A stretch of 64,000 nucleotides of DNA from Pseudomonas entomophila (GTDB taxonomy: Bacteria; Pseudomonadota; Gammaproteobacteria; Pseudomonadales; Pseudomonadaceae): positions 4,577,001 through 4,641,000 of the forward strand of contig NZ_CP063832.1 in assembly GCF_023277925.1 (NCBI RefSeq), in the 5' to 3' direction. A model generated the notes under the pieces. That model was given only the letters and a program-made list of their open reading frames with translations. It was not told the origin of the DNA and did not search any database. Positions 24,870 to 35,245 of the stretch are shown piece after piece (the first letter of the stretch is position 1; every line of letters starts with the position of its first letter). Both the position numbers and the translations under genes were made by a program.

Positions 24870-26869
24870 GTGCACCGACCCCCGAGCTTGCCAACGGCAA
24901 GATCCGCATGAACCCCCCCGTGTTCTACTTCGCGGCCAGTTTCATCCTTGTCTTCGGCCTGGTGGTCATCGCTCAGCCGCAAGCCGCTGGCGAGTGGTTG
25001 CTGGCGGCACAGAACTGGGCGGCCAACACCGTCGGCTGGTACTACATGCTGGCCATGACCCTGTACCTGGTCTTCGTGGTGGTCACCGCCTTGTCCGGCT
25101 ACGGCAAGCTCAAGCTCGGTGCCGACCATGACGAACCCGAGTTCAGCTACCTGTCCTGGGCCGGCATGCTGTTTGCCGCCGGCATCAGCATCACCCTGTT
25201 CTTCTTCTGCGTCTCCGAGCCGCTGACCCACATGCTGCAGCCACCGCAGGGCGAAGCGGGCACGGCCGAGGCCGGGCGCCAGGCGATGCAGATCCTGTTC
25301 CTGCACTGGGGCCTGCACGGCTGGGGCGTGTTCGCCTTCGTCGGTATGGCGCTGGCCTACTTCGCCTACCGGCACAACCTGCCGCTGGCCCTGCGTTCGG
25401 CGCTGTACCCGCTGATCGGCAAGCGCATCAATGGCCCGATCGGCTATGCGGTGGACGGCTTCGGCATCATCGCCACGGTGTTCGGCCTGGGCGCCGACAT
25501 GGGCTTTGGCGTGCTGCACCTGAATGCCGGCCTCGACTACTTGTTCGGCATCAGCCACAGCCAGTGGGTGCAGGTGTTGCTGATCGCCCTGATGATGGGC
25601 GCGGCGGTGGCCGTGGCGGTCGCAGGGGTGGAGAAGGGGGTGCGGGTGATGAGCGACATCAACCTGTTCCTGGCCTGCGCGCTGCTGTTGTTCGTGCTGT
25701 TCGCCGGCCCCACCCAGCACCTGTTCAACACCTTGATCCAGAACCTCGGCGACTACCTCGGTGCCTTGCCGCGCAAGAGCTTCGATGTATACGCCTATGG
25801 CGAGAACCGCGACTGGCTGGGTGGCTGGACGGTGTTCTACTGGGCCTGGTGGATTGCCTGGGCGCCGTTTGTGGGCCTGTTCATCGCGCGCATTTCGCGC
25901 GGGCGCACCATCCGCGAGTTCGTCTTCGGCGTACTGCTGATCCCGTTGGGCTTCACCCTGGCGTGGATGTCGATCTTCGGCAACAGCGCCATGACCCAGG
26001 TGCTCGACCACGGCTTGACCGCCCTCGGCCAGTCGGCCCTCGACAACCCGTCGATGAGCCTGTACCTGCTGCTGGAAACCTACCCCTGGAGCAAGACGGT
26101 GATCGCCGTGACGGTGTTCATCAGCTTCGTGTTCTTCGTCACCTCGGCCGACTCCGGCACCGTGGTGCTGTCGACGCTGTCGGCCAAGGGCGGCGGCGCC
26201 GACGAGGATGGCCCGAACTGGCTGCGGATCTTCTGGGGCGCGATGACCGCGCTGATCACCGGGGGGCTGCTGTTCGCCGGCAGCATCGATTCGTTGAAGT
26301 CGGCGGTGGTGCTGACCTCGCTGCCGTTCTCGCTGATCCTGCTGAGCATGATGTGGGGGCTGCACAAGGCCTTCTATCTCGAGAGCCAGCGGCAGATCGC
26401 GCAGATGCATTCGCTGGCGCCGTTCGCCCAGTCGCGGCGCGGGCGTGGTGGCTGGCGCCAGCGCCTGAGCCAGGCCGTGCACTTCCCGTCGCGGGACGAG
26501 GTGTACCGTTTCATGGACGACGTGGTGCGCCCGGCGATCGCCGAGGTACGCGAGGTGTTCGAGCAGAAGGGCCTGGTGCTGGTCACCCAGGATGACCCGA
26601 GCCACGACAACGTCAGCCTGAAAGTCGGCCATGGCGAGGAGCAGCCGTTCATCTACCAGGTGCAGATGCGTGGGTACTTCACGCCCTCGTTCGCGCTGGG
26701 TGGGTTGGGCACGCAGGAGTTGAAGAACCGCCGCTATTACCGGGCGGAGGTGCACCTGAGCGAAGGCAGCCAGAACTACGACCTGGTGGGCTACAGCAAG
26801 GAGCAGATCATCAACGACATCCTCGACCAGTACGAGCGGCACATGCAGTACCTGCATCTGGTGCGTTAG
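24866..26869 (+). CDS. betT: BCCT-family betaine/choline transporter (BetT-like)
   Basis: The 667-residue protein is a BCCT-family secondary transporter for choline, betaine or carnitine. Twelve membrane spans cover residues about 15-510. The family signature is complete: GWTVFYWAWWIAWAPFVGLF followed by IARISRGRTIREF (near residues 310-345). A long cytoplasmic C-terminal tail of about 150 residues is like that of BetT and osmoregulated members. Substrate cannot be fixed from sequence: the trimethylammonium-binding aromatic residues are present in the signature, but sulfobetaines and dimethylsulfoniopropionate are also carried by this family, which would fit the sulfur setting. It stands alone between a REP element and convergent tauD, possibly preceded by a coupled leader peptide and two TTGAAC/GTTCAA palindromes. 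Confidence 0.87.
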   Translation: MSAPTPELANGKIRMNPPVFYFAASFILVFGLVVIAQPQAAGEWLLAAQNWAANTVGWYYMLAMTLYLVFVVVTALSGYGKLKLGADHDEPEFSYLSWAGMLFAAGISITLFFFCVSEPLTHMLQPPQGEAGTAEAGRQAMQILFLHWGLHGWGVFAFVGMALAYFAYRHNLPLALRSALYPLIGKRINGPIGYAVDGFGIIATVFGLGADMGFGVLHLNAGLDYLFGISHSQWVQVLLIALMMGAAVAVAVAGVEKGVRVMSDINLFLACALLLFVLFAGPTQHLFNTLIQNLGDYLGALPRKSFDVYAYGENRDWLGGWTVFYWAWWIAWAPFVGLFIARISRGRTIREFVFGVLLIPLGFTLAWMSIFGNSAMTQVLDHGLTALGQSALDNPSMSLYLLLETYPWSKTVIAVTVFISFVFFVTSADSGTVVLSTLSAKGGGADEDGPNWLRIFWGAMTALITGGLLFAGSIDSLKSAVVLTSLPFSLILLSMMWGLHKAFYLESQRQIAQMHSLAPFAQSRRGRGGWRQRLSQAVHFPSRDEVYRFMDDVVRPAIAEVREVFEQKGLVLVTQDDPSHDNVSLKVGHGEEQPFIYQVQMRGYFTPSFALGGLGTQELKNRRYYRAEVHLSEGSQNYDLVGYSKEQIINDILDQYERHMQYLHLVR

Positions 26870-26877
26870 CACTGCTG

Positions 26878-26932
26878 TTCGCCGGCAAGCCGGCTCCTAC
26901 GCATCCACCGTAGGGGCCGGCTTACCGGCGAA
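26878..26932. repeat. REP-type palindrome between convergent betT and tauD
   Basis: TTCGCCGGCAAGCCGGCTCC pairs with a nearly matching arm ending TTACCGGCGAA. It fills the 69-bp gap and could serve as a bidirectional terminator. Confidence 0.8.
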
Positions 26933-26938
26933 CCCCCT

Positions 26939-27817
<879 letters not shown>

Positions 27818-27820
27818 CTA

Positions 27821-28660
27821 TCAATGGCTTTGGCCATGCCAGGGCACCAGCTTGCGCTGCAGGGCGCGCAGGCCCATTTCCAGGGCGAAGGCGATCAGGG
27901 CGATCAGCAGGATCCCCAGCACCACCACGTCGGTGACCAGGAACTGCGCCGCCGACTGCACCATGAAGCCCAGGCCGCTGGTGGCGGCGATCAGTTCGGC
28001 GGCGACCAGGGTCGACCAGCCCACGCCCAGGCCGATGCGGATACCGGTGAGGATGTCGGGCAGGGCGCTGGGCAGGATCACGTGGCGGATCAGCTGAGCC
28101 TGGGTGGCGCCCAGCGACTGGGCGGCGCGCAGTCTGGCCGGGTCGACGGTGCGCACGCCGGTGGCGGTGGCGATGGCAATCGGGGCGAAGATCGCCAGGT
28201 AGATAAGCAGCACTTTCGACAGCTCGCCGATGCCGCACCAGATCACGATCAGCGGTAGGTAGGCCAGTGGCGGGATCGGCCGGTAGAACTCGATCAGCGG
28301 GTCGAGGATGCCACGGGCCACGCGGTTGTAGCCGATGGCCAGGCCCACCGGGATGGCGGTTAGCGTCGCGGCGATCAACGCCAGGCCGATGCGGCCCAGG
28401 CTGGCGCCAAGGTGCTGCCACAGACTGGCGTCCATGTAGCCCTGGGTGAGCAGGGTCCAGCCTTTGGCCAGGATATCGCCGGGTGCAGGCAGGAACAGCG
28501 GCTCGATCCAGCCGGCAGCGGTCACCAGCCACCAGGCCAGCAGCAGGCTGGTGAGGGTCAGGGTGCTGATCCAGCGGGTCGGCAAGGGCTTGCGGGTTTT
28601 CACCACAGGTGGTGTCCGTTGTGCCTGCTTGGCGCCGGCCGGCAATTCGATGCTGCTCAT
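27821..28660 (-). CDS. tauC: Taurine ABC transporter permease TauC
   Basis: The 279-residue protein is an inner-membrane permease of the nitrate/sulfonate/taurine group. It has about six membrane spans from residue 30 on. The coupling loop is visible as [22 protein letters not shown] (split near residues 175-200). An N-terminal cytoplasmic stretch of about 27 residues is usual. Its start overlaps the tauB stop as ATGA, so the two are coupled. It forms the channel of the TauABC importer. Confidence 0.95.
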   Translation of the reverse strand: MSSIELPAGAKQAQRTPPVVKTRKPLPTRWISTLTLTSLLLAWWLVTAAGWIEPLFLPAPGDILAKGWTLLTQGYMDASLWQHLGASLGRIGLALIAATLTAIPVGLAIGYNRVARGILDPLIEFYRPIPPLAYLPLIVIWCGIGELSKVLLIYLAIFAPIAIATATGVRTVDPARLRAAQSLGATQAQLIRHVILPSALPDILTGIRIGLGVGWSTLVAAELIAATSGLGFMVQSAAQFLVTDVVVLGILLIALIAFALEMGLRALQRKLVPWHGQSH

Positions 28661-29436
28661 GCGGACTCCTGGCGTTGCGAGAATACCCGCGCCAGCACGT
28701 GCTCGCGGGTTTCGATGAAACGGGGATCGGACTTGATCGCTCGGGCCGACTCGCCTGCGGCATAGCGCTGGCCGAAGTCCAGGTGCAGGCGCTCGACCAC
28801 ACGCCCGGGGTTGGGCGCCAACAGCACCAGTTCGGTAGCGAGGAACACCGCTTCCTCGATGTCGTGGGTGATCAGGAACACCGGTTTGGCGGTGCGCTGC
28901 CAGACCTGCAGCAGCAGCTCCTGCATCTGTTCGCGGGTGAAGGCGTCGAGGGCGCCGAAGGGCTCGTCCATCAGCAACACCCGCGGGTCGGCGGCCAGCG
29001 CACGGGCCAGGCCCACGCGTTGTTTCTGCCCGCCCGAGAGTTGCCAGATACGCCGTTCGGCAAAGCCCGCCAGGTCCACCAGCGCCAGCATTTCGCGGGC
29101 CTTGGTTTCGCGCTGTAGGCGGGGCACGTCGGCCAGCTCCAGGCCGAAGGCGACGTTGGCCAGCACGTCCTGCCAGGGCAGCAGGGCATCGTCCTGGAAC
29201 ACCACGCCACGCTCGGCACCGGGGCCTTGCACCGGCGCACCGTCGAGGGTGATGCGCCCGCCGCTGGGGGCGACGAACCCGGCGATCAGGTTGAGCAACG
29301 AGGTCTTGCCGCTGCCGGAAGGCCCGAGGGCCACCAGCAACTGGCGTGGCCCGAGGCTCAGGTTGATGTCGGCCAGCACCGGGGTAGTGGCGCCGGGGTA
29401 CTGTGCGCTGATGCGCTCCAGTTCAAGCAAGGCCAT
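28657..29436 (-). CDS. tauB: Taurine ABC transporter ATPase TauB
   Basis: A 259-residue ABC ATPase with Walker [11 protein letters not shown]-loop [12 protein letters not shown], signature [15 protein letters not shown], Walker [14 protein letters not shown] and switch His in [10 protein letters not shown]. The Q-loop and LLPW sequence are typical of the nitrate/sulfonate/taurine importer ATPases. It lies 13 bp after tauA and overlaps tauC by 4 bp. It powers taurine uptake. Confidence 0.95.
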   Translation of the reverse strand: MALLELERISAQYPGATTPVLADINLSLGPRQLLVALGPSGSGKTSLLNLIAGFVAPSGGRITLDGAPVQGPGAERGVVFQDDALLPWQDVLANVAFGLELADVPRLQRETKAREMLALVDLAGFAERRIWQLSGGQKQRVGLARALAADPRVLLMDEPFGALDAFTREQMQELLLQVWQRTAKPVFLITHDIEEAVFLATELVLLAPNPGRVVERLHLDFGQRYAAGESARAIKSDPRFIETREHVLARVFSQRQESA

Positions 29437-29449
29437 GACGGGCTCCGGA

Positions 29450-30421
29450 TCAGTTGGGCAGGTATTGGGCGCTGACGTAGGGCGAGTAGTCCGGTAGCAC
29501 GGCTTCGACCTTGCCCTGCTGCTTGAGGAAGGTGGCGGTGTCGGTCAGCGCCTGGGTGGTCGGTGCGCCAAGGGCATCGGCCTGGTCGGCGGCCAGGGGG
29601 TAGACGTTGCCCTGCAGCAGCACCGGAATATCGGCGGGCTTGGCACCGGACAACTTGACCAGTTTGGCGACGTTGTCCTTGTCGGCCAGCCAGGCTTTCG
29701 GGTCCTTGCGGTAGTCGGCGTAGGCGTCGAGGGTGACCTTGGCGAACGACCTGACGATCTCCGGGTGCTTGGCGGCGAAGTCCTTGCGCACGATCCAGGC
29801 GTCGAACGTCGGCGCGCCTTTCTCGGCCAGCTCGCCGGAGGTGATCAGCACCTTGCCGTTCTCCTTGGCCACGCCCAGGGCCGGGTCCCAGACGTAGGTG
29901 GCGTCGATGTCGCCGCGCTTCCAGGCGGCGATGATCGCCGGTGGCGCCAAGTTGAGGATCTGCACCTTCGAGGGGTCGATGTTCCAGGCCTTCAGCGCGG
30001 CCAGCAGGCTGTAGTGGCCGGTGGAGACGAAAGGCACGGCGACTTTCTTGCCGACCAGGTCCTGCGGGGTCTTGATGCTGTCGCGGGCGACCAGCGCCTC
30101 GCCGGCGCCGATCTGGGTGGCGATCAGGAAGGTCTCGACCGGCAGCTTGCGGGTGGCGGCGGCGGCCAGGGGGCTGGAGCCGAGGTAGCCGATTTGCACG
30201 TCGCCCGAGGCCACGGCGGTGATCACGTCGGCGCCGTTGTCGAACTTGCGCCAGTCGATGCTGGCCTTGCTGTCCTTTTCATAGGTGCCATCGACCTGGG
30301 CCACCTTGGCCGGGTCGACGGTGGTCTGGTAGGCGACGGTCAGGTCGGCGGCCTGGGCCAACCAGCTGGCGCTGGCGAGGGTCAGGGCGGCGAACAGGCG
30401 CAGCGGAGCATGCGGGATCAT
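29450..30421 (-). CDS. tauA: Taurine-binding periplasmic protein TauA
   Basis: The 323-residue protein has a signal peptide (residues 1-24, ending SWLAQA-AD) and an SBP fold of the taurine/sulfonate group. Typical segments are [36 protein letters not shown] and [14 protein letters not shown]. It is the first gene of tauABCD. The upstream region holds a sharply A/T-rich patch at about 30,471-30,521, the likely CysB-controlled promoter. It binds taurine in the periplasm and passes it to TauBC. Confidence 0.95.
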   Translation of the reverse strand: MIPHAPLRLFAALTLASASWLAQAADLTVAYQTTVDPAKVAQVDGTYEKDSKASIDWRKFDNGADVITAVASGDVQIGYLGSSPLAAAATRKLPVETFLIATQIGAGEALVARDSIKTPQDLVGKKVAVPFVSTGHYSLLAALKAWNIDPSKVQILNLAPPAIIAAWKRGDIDATYVWDPALGVAKENGKVLITSGELAEKGAPTFDAWIVRKDFAAKHPEIVRSFAKVTLDAYADYRKDPKAWLADKDNVAKLVKLSGAKPADIPVLLQGNVYPLAADQADALGAPTTQALTDTATFLKQQGKVEAVLPDYSPYVSAQYLPN

Positions 30422-31052
30422 GGTTGAACCTCTCGTCAGGCAAATGGGGTATGGATGGCGAGAAGACTAGATGATCTAAGAAACTAAAAATAAATAACTT
30501 TTTTGCATTAGCTTAAAAGCCAAATGCTCTGAGGCTGGCCGGCTCCCATGGAACAAAACTCAACCCATTGATCGGATTCAACTTCTGTAGGAGCGGCTTC
30601 AGCCGCGATCACCCGCGAAGCGGGTGCCGGATACTGCAGCGCCTGCATCGCGGCTAAAGCCGCTCCTACAGAGGGTGCTCGGTCGCCGACTGGCGGAATC
30701 CGGGTTCCCTGCTAGCCTCTCTCGGCCCTGTTGAGGCAAGCAACGGGCCGCTTGACGGCAAACGTTTGCACATAACCTAAAGGTATGATTGACAGCGTCG
30801 ATACATCGAATGGCAGTAAAGGTTCCAATGTTATTCCGGAAAAATCTTACAGATTCATAAAACGGTCATTTTGGATTTATAGGATTGTCATTATCCTGTA
30901 GCGCAGGTTGCGGGTTAGACCAAAGTCGCAAATCGGCCGTCAACGATTGACTTGGCGGTCACGCTTTGGTGCTAAATCGCCAATCCAGGCGAGTGGGACA
31001 GAAGATCCCGCCGCTTGAGACGCACAAAAATTAGAACGTAGAGGAGCAAAGC
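30422..31052. promoter_or_regulatory. Long divergent region between tauA and the OprD-family porin
   Basis: This 631-bp gap has no convincing gene. From left to right it holds the A/T-rich tauA promoter area (30,471-30,521), a REP palindrome (30,586-30,670), an imperfect dyad ATAACCTAAAGGTAT near 30,772-30,786, a second A/T-rich patch at about 30,831-30,892, and a leader up to the porin ribosome site AGAGGAGC near 31,041. Confidence 0.5.
30586..30670. repeat. REP-type palindrome (TGTAGGAGCGGC family)
   Basis: TGTAGGAGCGGCTTCAGCCG and CGGCTAAAGCCGCTCCTACA are inverted arms, with a nested hairpin CACCCGC-GAA-GCGGGTG inside. Confidence 0.85.
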
Positions 31053-32396
31053 ATGTACAAGTCCAGCCTGGCCCTGGCCGTGGCACTGGGGGTTCTCGCC
31101 CAACAAGCAGGCGCTGCAGGTTTCATCGAGGACAGCAAGCTGTCCCTGAGCTCGCGCACCATGTACTTCAACAACGACAACCGTGAGGCCCACGGCAGCG
31201 TCCGTCCGGACCAGCGTGAATCCGGCCAGGGCTTCAAGCTCGACTACATCTCGGGCTTCACCGAGGGTACCGTTGGTTTCGGCGTTGATGCCCAGGCCCT
31301 GTGGGGCATCCGTCTGGACGGCGGCAAGGGTTACCACAAAGGTGGTTTCTTCCCGGATGATGGCAAGGGTGCCGCGGACCAGTGGGCCCGCATCGGCGGC
31401 AACGCCAAGGCACGCTTCTCCAAGACCGAAGCGCACTTCGGTAGCGCCCTAGCCCCGAACCTGCCGATCCTGGTCTCCAACGACGGTCGTCTGCTGCCGC
31501 AGACCTTCGAGGGTGGCACCATCCAGTCGAAGGAAATCGACAACCTGACCATCAACGCCGGTCAGCTGACCCACGCCATGGGCCGTGCCTCGAGCAACCG
31601 CACTGGCCTGTCCGTTGCCGGCGCTACCGCCGAGAGCAACAAGTTCCGCTACGGTGGCCTGGACTACAAGCTCACTCCAGACCTGACCCTGCAGTACTAC
31701 TACTCGAACCTGGAAGACTTCTACAAACAGCACTTCCTGGGCGCGACCCACGTCTTCAAGATCGCTGACAACCAGTCGTTCAAGACCGACCTGCGCTACT
31801 TCGACAGCAGCAGCGACGGCAAGAACGGCCACGACGCCACCTACAACTTCAGCAACAACGGCGGCTACGCCAAGAACACCGGCAAGATCGACAACAAGAC
31901 CTGGTCGGCCATGTTCACCTACACCCTGGGTGGCCACGCGCTGATGCTCGGTCGCCAGCAAGTCGGCGACGACGGCGGCTTCGTCTGGATGGGCCAGGGC
32001 AACCTGGTCAACGACAGCGGCACCTCCGAAGGCGCTGGCGGTTCCAGCTTCTACCTGTTCACCGACAGCATGATCAACCAGTTCGCCCGTGCTGGCGAGA
32101 ACACCAACTTCGGTCAGTACTCCTATGACTTCGCCGCCCTGGGCGTGCCGGGCCTGAAGGCTTCCGTCGCCTACCTGCGCGGTGACGACATTCGCTACAA
32201 GAGCGGCCACGGCACCTACAACGAGTGGGAGCGTGATGCTCGCGTCGACTACACCATCCAGCAAGGTACCTTCAAAGGCCTGGGCTTCAGCCTGCGCCAG
32301 GGCGTGTACCGTGGCAGCGGTGGCTCGAGCAACGAGTTCACCAAAGACCAGGACCAGACCCGCTTCATCGTCAACTACACTTACGCCTTCATGTAA
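31053..32396 (+). CDS. oprE: OprD-family outer-membrane porin (OprE-like)
   Basis: The 447-residue protein has a signal peptide (residues 1-22, ALGVLAQQAGA-A) and the layout of an OprD-family 18-strand porin: GFIEDSKLSLSSRTMYFNND at the mature start, repeated amphipathic strands, and an aromatic C-terminus (NYTYAFM). OprD-family porins admit small organic solutes such as amino and aromatic acids. Its position between the divergent tau operon and lsfA-ssu suggests entry of sulfonates or related compounds, but this is inference. In KT2440 the corresponding gene is, as I recall, annotated oprE. A strong terminator follows, so it is probably monocistronic. Confidence 0.85.
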   Translation: MYKSSLALAVALGVLAQQAGAAGFIEDSKLSLSSRTMYFNNDNREAHGSVRPDQRESGQGFKLDYISGFTEGTVGFGVDAQALWGIRLDGGKGYHKGGFFPDDGKGAADQWARIGGNAKARFSKTEAHFGSALAPNLPILVSNDGRLLPQTFEGGTIQSKEIDNLTINAGQLTHAMGRASSNRTGLSVAGATAESNKFRYGGLDYKLTPDLTLQYYYSNLEDFYKQHFLGATHVFKIADNQSFKTDLRYFDSSSDGKNGHDATYNFSNNGGYAKNTGKIDNKTWSAMFTYTLGGHALMLGRQQVGDDGGFVWMGQGNLVNDSGTSEGAGGSSFYLFTDSMINQFARAGENTNFGQYSYDFAALGVPGLKASVAYLRGDDIRYKSGHGTYNEWERDARVDYTIQQGTFKGLGFSLRQGVYRGSGGSSNEFTKDQDQTRFIVNYTYAFM

Positions 32397-32411
32397 GTCG
32401 TAGCTGCACAG

Positions 32412-32441
32412 AAAAAGCCTCGCCTAGTGCGAGGCTTTTTT
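32412..32441 (+). terminator. Rho-independent terminator after the porin gene
   Basis: GCCTCGC-CTAGT-GCGAGGC plus TTTTTT, 20 bp past the stop codon. Confidence 0.9.
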
Positions 32442-32561
32442 ATGCCTGTGGATTTGTATTCTTTCTGGTTATAAATAAATCGATAATTATTCTTTTTATT
32501 GTTAGTCGGAAGCAGGCACATTGAACCCACCCAGGCCAGACACAGCACAGGAGCCGCTTCC

Positions 32562-33200
32562 ATGAGCCTCAAACTCGGCGACATCGCCCCCGATTTCGAA
32601 CAGGATTCCAGCGCCGGCAAGATCCGCTTCCACGAATGGCTGGGCAACAGCTGGGGCGTGCTGTTCTCCCATCCGGCCGACTTCACCCCGGTGTGCACCA
32701 CCGAGTTGGGCCTGACCGCCAAGCTCAAGGATGATTTCGCCAAGCGCGGCGTGAAAGCCATCGCGCTGTCGGTGGACCCGGTCGACTCGCACCACAAGTG
32801 GATCGATGACATCAACGAGACCCAGAATACCGTGGTCAACTTCCCGATCATCGCCGACGCCGACCGCAAGGTATCCGACCTCTACGACCTGATCCACCCC
32901 AATGCCAGCGACACCCTCACCGTGCGCTCGCTGTTCGTCATCGACCCGAACAAGAAAGTGCGCCTGACCATCACCTATCCGGCCAGTACCGGGCGCAACT
33001 TCAACGAAATCCTGCGGGTGATCGACTCGTTGCAGCTGACCGACAACTACAAGGTCGCCACCCCAGGCAACTGGCAGGACGGCGACGAGGTGGTGATCGT
33101 ACCGTCGCTGAAGGATGAAGACGAAATCAAACAGCGCTTCCCGAAAGGGTATCGGGCGGTAAAACCCTATCTGCGGCTGACTCCGCAACCGAATCGTTAA
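32562..33200 (+). CDS. lsfA: 1-Cys peroxiredoxin LsfA
   Basis: The 212-residue protein is a Prx6-type peroxiredoxin. The peroxidatic cysteine is Cys45 in the family motif PVCTTE, and no resolving cysteine is evident, so it is 1-Cys. It reduces hydrogen and organic peroxides. In Pseudomonas LsfA is named for its induction on sulfate-free media and lies beside ssu, as here. The ATG at 32562 follows CAGGAG; the frame is open to 32499 without a ribosome site. The 120-bp upstream region is A/T-rich (about 32,456-32,507). A strong terminator follows. Likely role: coping with oxidative stress when flavin monooxygenases run and sulfur reducing power is low. Confidence 0.95.
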   Translation: MSLKLGDIAPDFEQDSSAGKIRFHEWLGNSWGVLFSHPADFTPVCTTELGLTAKLKDDFAKRGVKAIALSVDPVDSHHKWIDDINETQNTVVNFPIIADADRKVSDLYDLIHPNASDTLTVRSLFVIDPNKKVRLTITYPASTGRNFNEILRVIDSLQLTDNYKVATPGNWQDGDEVVIVPSLKDEDEIKQRFPKGYRAVKPYLRLTPQPNR

Positions 33201-33242
33201 GGAATTCCTCGTTGTATTGCGCTTAGCCAAGCAGGGATCTTC

Positions 33243-33266
33243 GGGCCGTTTCGACGGCCCTTTTTT
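33243..33266 (+). terminator. Rho-independent terminator after lsfA
   Basis: GGGCCGT-TTCG-ACGGCCC followed by TTTTTT. Confidence 0.9.
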
Positions 33267-33302
33267 ATGCCTGCCGAACGCTATGCACGATCCCTGTATC
33301 CC

Positions 33303-33387
33303 TGTAGGAGCGGCTTTAGCCGCGATGCAAGCACCGCGGTTTCTGGCACCCGCTTCGCGGGTGATCGCGGCTGAAGCCGCTCCTACA
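33303..33387. repeat. REP-type palindrome (TGTAGGAGCGGC family) before ssuE
   Basis: TGTAGGAGCGGCTTTAGCCG and CGGCTGAAGCCGCTCCTACA are inverted arms around CACCCGC-TTC-GCGGGTG. Confidence 0.85.
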
Positions 33388-33530
33388 GGGGGTGTTATTC
33401 AATATCTCAAAATAGAATAAATACATAAAAAATATGATTTATAGATATATGTGATGAGCTGTTAATGTCATTTCCATCCAGCGGGGCCAACCCCTCGCGG
33501 CCCTGAATTGATTCGAAGGAAGCGCTTTCA

Positions 33531-34124
33531 ATGCTGGTTGTATCTGTCGGTGGTAGCCCCAGTCTTCGTTCACGCTCCGGCGTGCTGCTAGATCGCTCGC
33601 GCGACTGGCTGCAGGAGCGCGGCGTCGAGGTAGTGACCTTCCAGGTGCGGGAATTCCCCGCCGAGGACCTGCTCCACGCGCGTTTCGACAGCCCGCAAGT
33701 GCGCCACTTCAACGAACTGGTGGCCCAAGCTGACGGCCTGGTGGTCGCCACCCCGGTATACAAGGCATCGTTCGCCGGCGCGCTGAAGACCCTGCTCGAC
33801 CTGCTGCCCGAGCGCGCCCTGGAACACAAAGTGGTACTGCCGATCGCTACCGGCGGCAGCATCGCCCACATGCTCGCCGTGGACTACGCGCTCAAACCCG
33901 TGCTGTCGGCCCTCAAGGCGCAGGAGACCCTGCAAGGGATCTTCGCCGACGACGGCCAGATCACCTACGGCGAAGGCAGCAAGCCCGCGCAACTGGCGCC
34001 CGCCCTCGAGCAGCGCCTGCTGGATTTGCTGGAAACGTTCCACAGCGCCCTGGCGCGCCGGCCTCGGCCAGTCGCCCCTGGCGTGCTCAACGAACGCCTG
34101 ATCAATGCCCGCTGGAGCATCTGA
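33531..34124 (+). CDS. ssuE: NADPH-dependent FMN reductase SsuE
   Basis: SsuE reduces FMN with NADPH and hands it to the sulfonate monooxygenase SsuD. The 197-residue flavodoxin-fold protein has the phosphate-binding loop [13 protein letters not shown] near residues 5-17 and the [18 protein letters not shown] segment near 73-90, both typical of this NAD(P)H:FMN reductase family. It opens the ssuEADCBF operon behind a GAAGGAAG ribosome site. It may also feed FMNH2 to the LLM and SfnB-type monooxygenases encoded at 17-21 kb, which have no reductase of their own nearby. Confidence 0.95.
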   Translation: MLVVSVGGSPSLRSRSGVLLDRSRDWLQERGVEVVTFQVREFPAEDLLHARFDSPQVRHFNELVAQADGLVVATPVYKASFAGALKTLLDLLPERALEHKVVLPIATGGSIAHMLAVDYALKPVLSALKAQETLQGIFADDGQITYGEGSKPAQLAPALEQRLLDLLETFHSALARRPRPVAPGVLNERLINARWSI

Positions 34125-34220
34125 ACCCAGCCTCCACCGCTTCATCGCTGTTCCCACCTTACTCGCCCGCCAACGAGGCAAGCAGGTGCTACCCGAACCC
34201 CACTCGCACAGGAGAGCGCC

Positions 34221-35186
34221 ATGCGCACAGTCTTCTTGCGTCGCGGTCTGGTCGCCCTGTTTGCGGCGGCTGTGTCCTTCGGCGCCATCACCCAAGCCCA
34301 GGCCGAGAGCCTGCGCATCGGTTACCAGAAATACGGCACCCTGGTGCTGCTCAAGGCCAAGGGCTCGCTGGAGAAGCGCCTGGCCGAGCAGGGCATCCAG
34401 GTGCAATGGACCGAGTTCCCCGGCGGCCCGCAGTTGCTCGAAGGGCTCAACGTCGGCTCCATCGATTTCGGCGTGACGGGCGAAACGCCGCCAGTGTTCG
34501 CCCAGGCCGCGGGCGCCGACCTGCTCTACGTCGCCTACGAGCCGCCTGCGCCACACAGCGAGGCGATTCTTGTGCCCAAGGGGTCGTCGATCCAGTCGGT
34601 GAAAGCGCTCAAGGGCAAGAAAGTCGCCCTCAACAAGGGCTCGAACGTCCATTACCTGCTGGTTCGCGCCCTTGAAGACGCCGGCCTCACCTATGCCGAC
34701 ATCCAGCCTGTCTACCTGCCGCCCGCCGACGCCCGCGCCGCCTTCGAGCGTGGCAGCGTGGATGCTTGGGTGATCTGGGACCCGTACCAGGCTGCCGCCG
34801 AGCAACAGCTGCAAGCCCGCGTTCTGCGCGACGGCAAGGGCCTGGTCGACAACCACCAGTTCTACCTCGCCACCCGTGGCTATGCCACTCAGCACCCGGC
34901 GGTGATCAACACCCTGGTCGAGGAAGTGCGCGCCGTGGGCCAGTGGTCCCAGGCCAACCCACAGCAGGTCACCGACCAGGTCGCGCCGCTGCTTGGCCTG
35001 CCCGCCGACATCACGCTCACCTCGGTGAAACGCCAGGGTTACGGCGCCACGCCGCTGACTCCGGAAGTCATCACCGCGCAGCAGAAGATCGCCGACACCT
35101 TCACGGCCCTGAAGCTGATCCCCAAGCCCTTGAGCATCAAGGACGTGATCTGGACACCCCCGGCCAAGGTCGCCAGCGCGCCTTGA
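34221..35186 (+). CDS. ssuA: Aliphatic sulfonate-binding periplasmic protein SsuA
   Basis: The 321-residue protein has a signal peptide (residues 1-29, ending TQAQAE-SLRIG) and the sulfonate-binding SBP fold. Typical stretches are RIGYQKYGTLVLLKAKGSLE, GSIDFGVTGETPPVFAQAAG and RGSVDAWVIWDPYQAA. It captures alkanesulfonates for SsuBC. A 96-bp gap separates it from ssuE and a strong hairpin follows its stop, as is common for highly expressed binding-protein genes. Confidence 0.95.
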   Translation: MRTVFLRRGLVALFAAAVSFGAITQAQAESLRIGYQKYGTLVLLKAKGSLEKRLAEQGIQVQWTEFPGGPQLLEGLNVGSIDFGVTGETPPVFAQAAGADLLYVAYEPPAPHSEAILVPKGSSIQSVKALKGKKVALNKGSNVHYLLVRALEDAGLTYADIQPVYLPPADARAAFERGSVDAWVIWDPYQAAAEQQLQARVLRDGKGLVDNHQFYLATRGYATQHPAVINTLVEEVRAVGQWSQANPQQVTDQVAPLLGLPADITLTSVKRQGYGATPLTPEVITAQQKIADTFTALKLIPKPLSIKDVIWTPPAKVASAP

Positions 35187-35198
35187 ACGATTCGCCGT

Positions 35199-35217
35199 GC
35201 CGGGGCGCCGCCCCGGC
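35199..35217 (+). other. Intercistronic hairpin between ssuA and ssuD
   Basis: GCCGGGGC-GCC-GCCCCGGC is a perfect 8-bp GC stem, 12 bp past the ssuA stop and without a T-run. It probably protects the ssuA mRNA 3' end from decay rather than stopping transcription. Confidence 0.6.
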
Positions 35218-35245
35218 TTGAGCCACCCCTGAGGAGACAACTCCA

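Larger units (their letters stand above)
33201..33530. promoter_or_regulatory. Intergenic region upstream of ssuE
   Basis: This 330-bp gap carries the lsfA terminator (33,243-33,266), a REP palindrome (33,303-33,387) and a long A/T-rich segment at about 33,396-33,452 that is the likely ssu promoter region. GAAGGAAG precedes the ssuE ATG at 33,531. I see no gene in it. Confidence 0.55.

Noticed and set aside
24863..26872. 669-residue open frame antisense to the BCCT gene
   Set aside because: It is a GC-bias shadow: low-complexity Gln/His/Arg-rich product, no family features, and the opposite strand encodes a full BCCT transporter.
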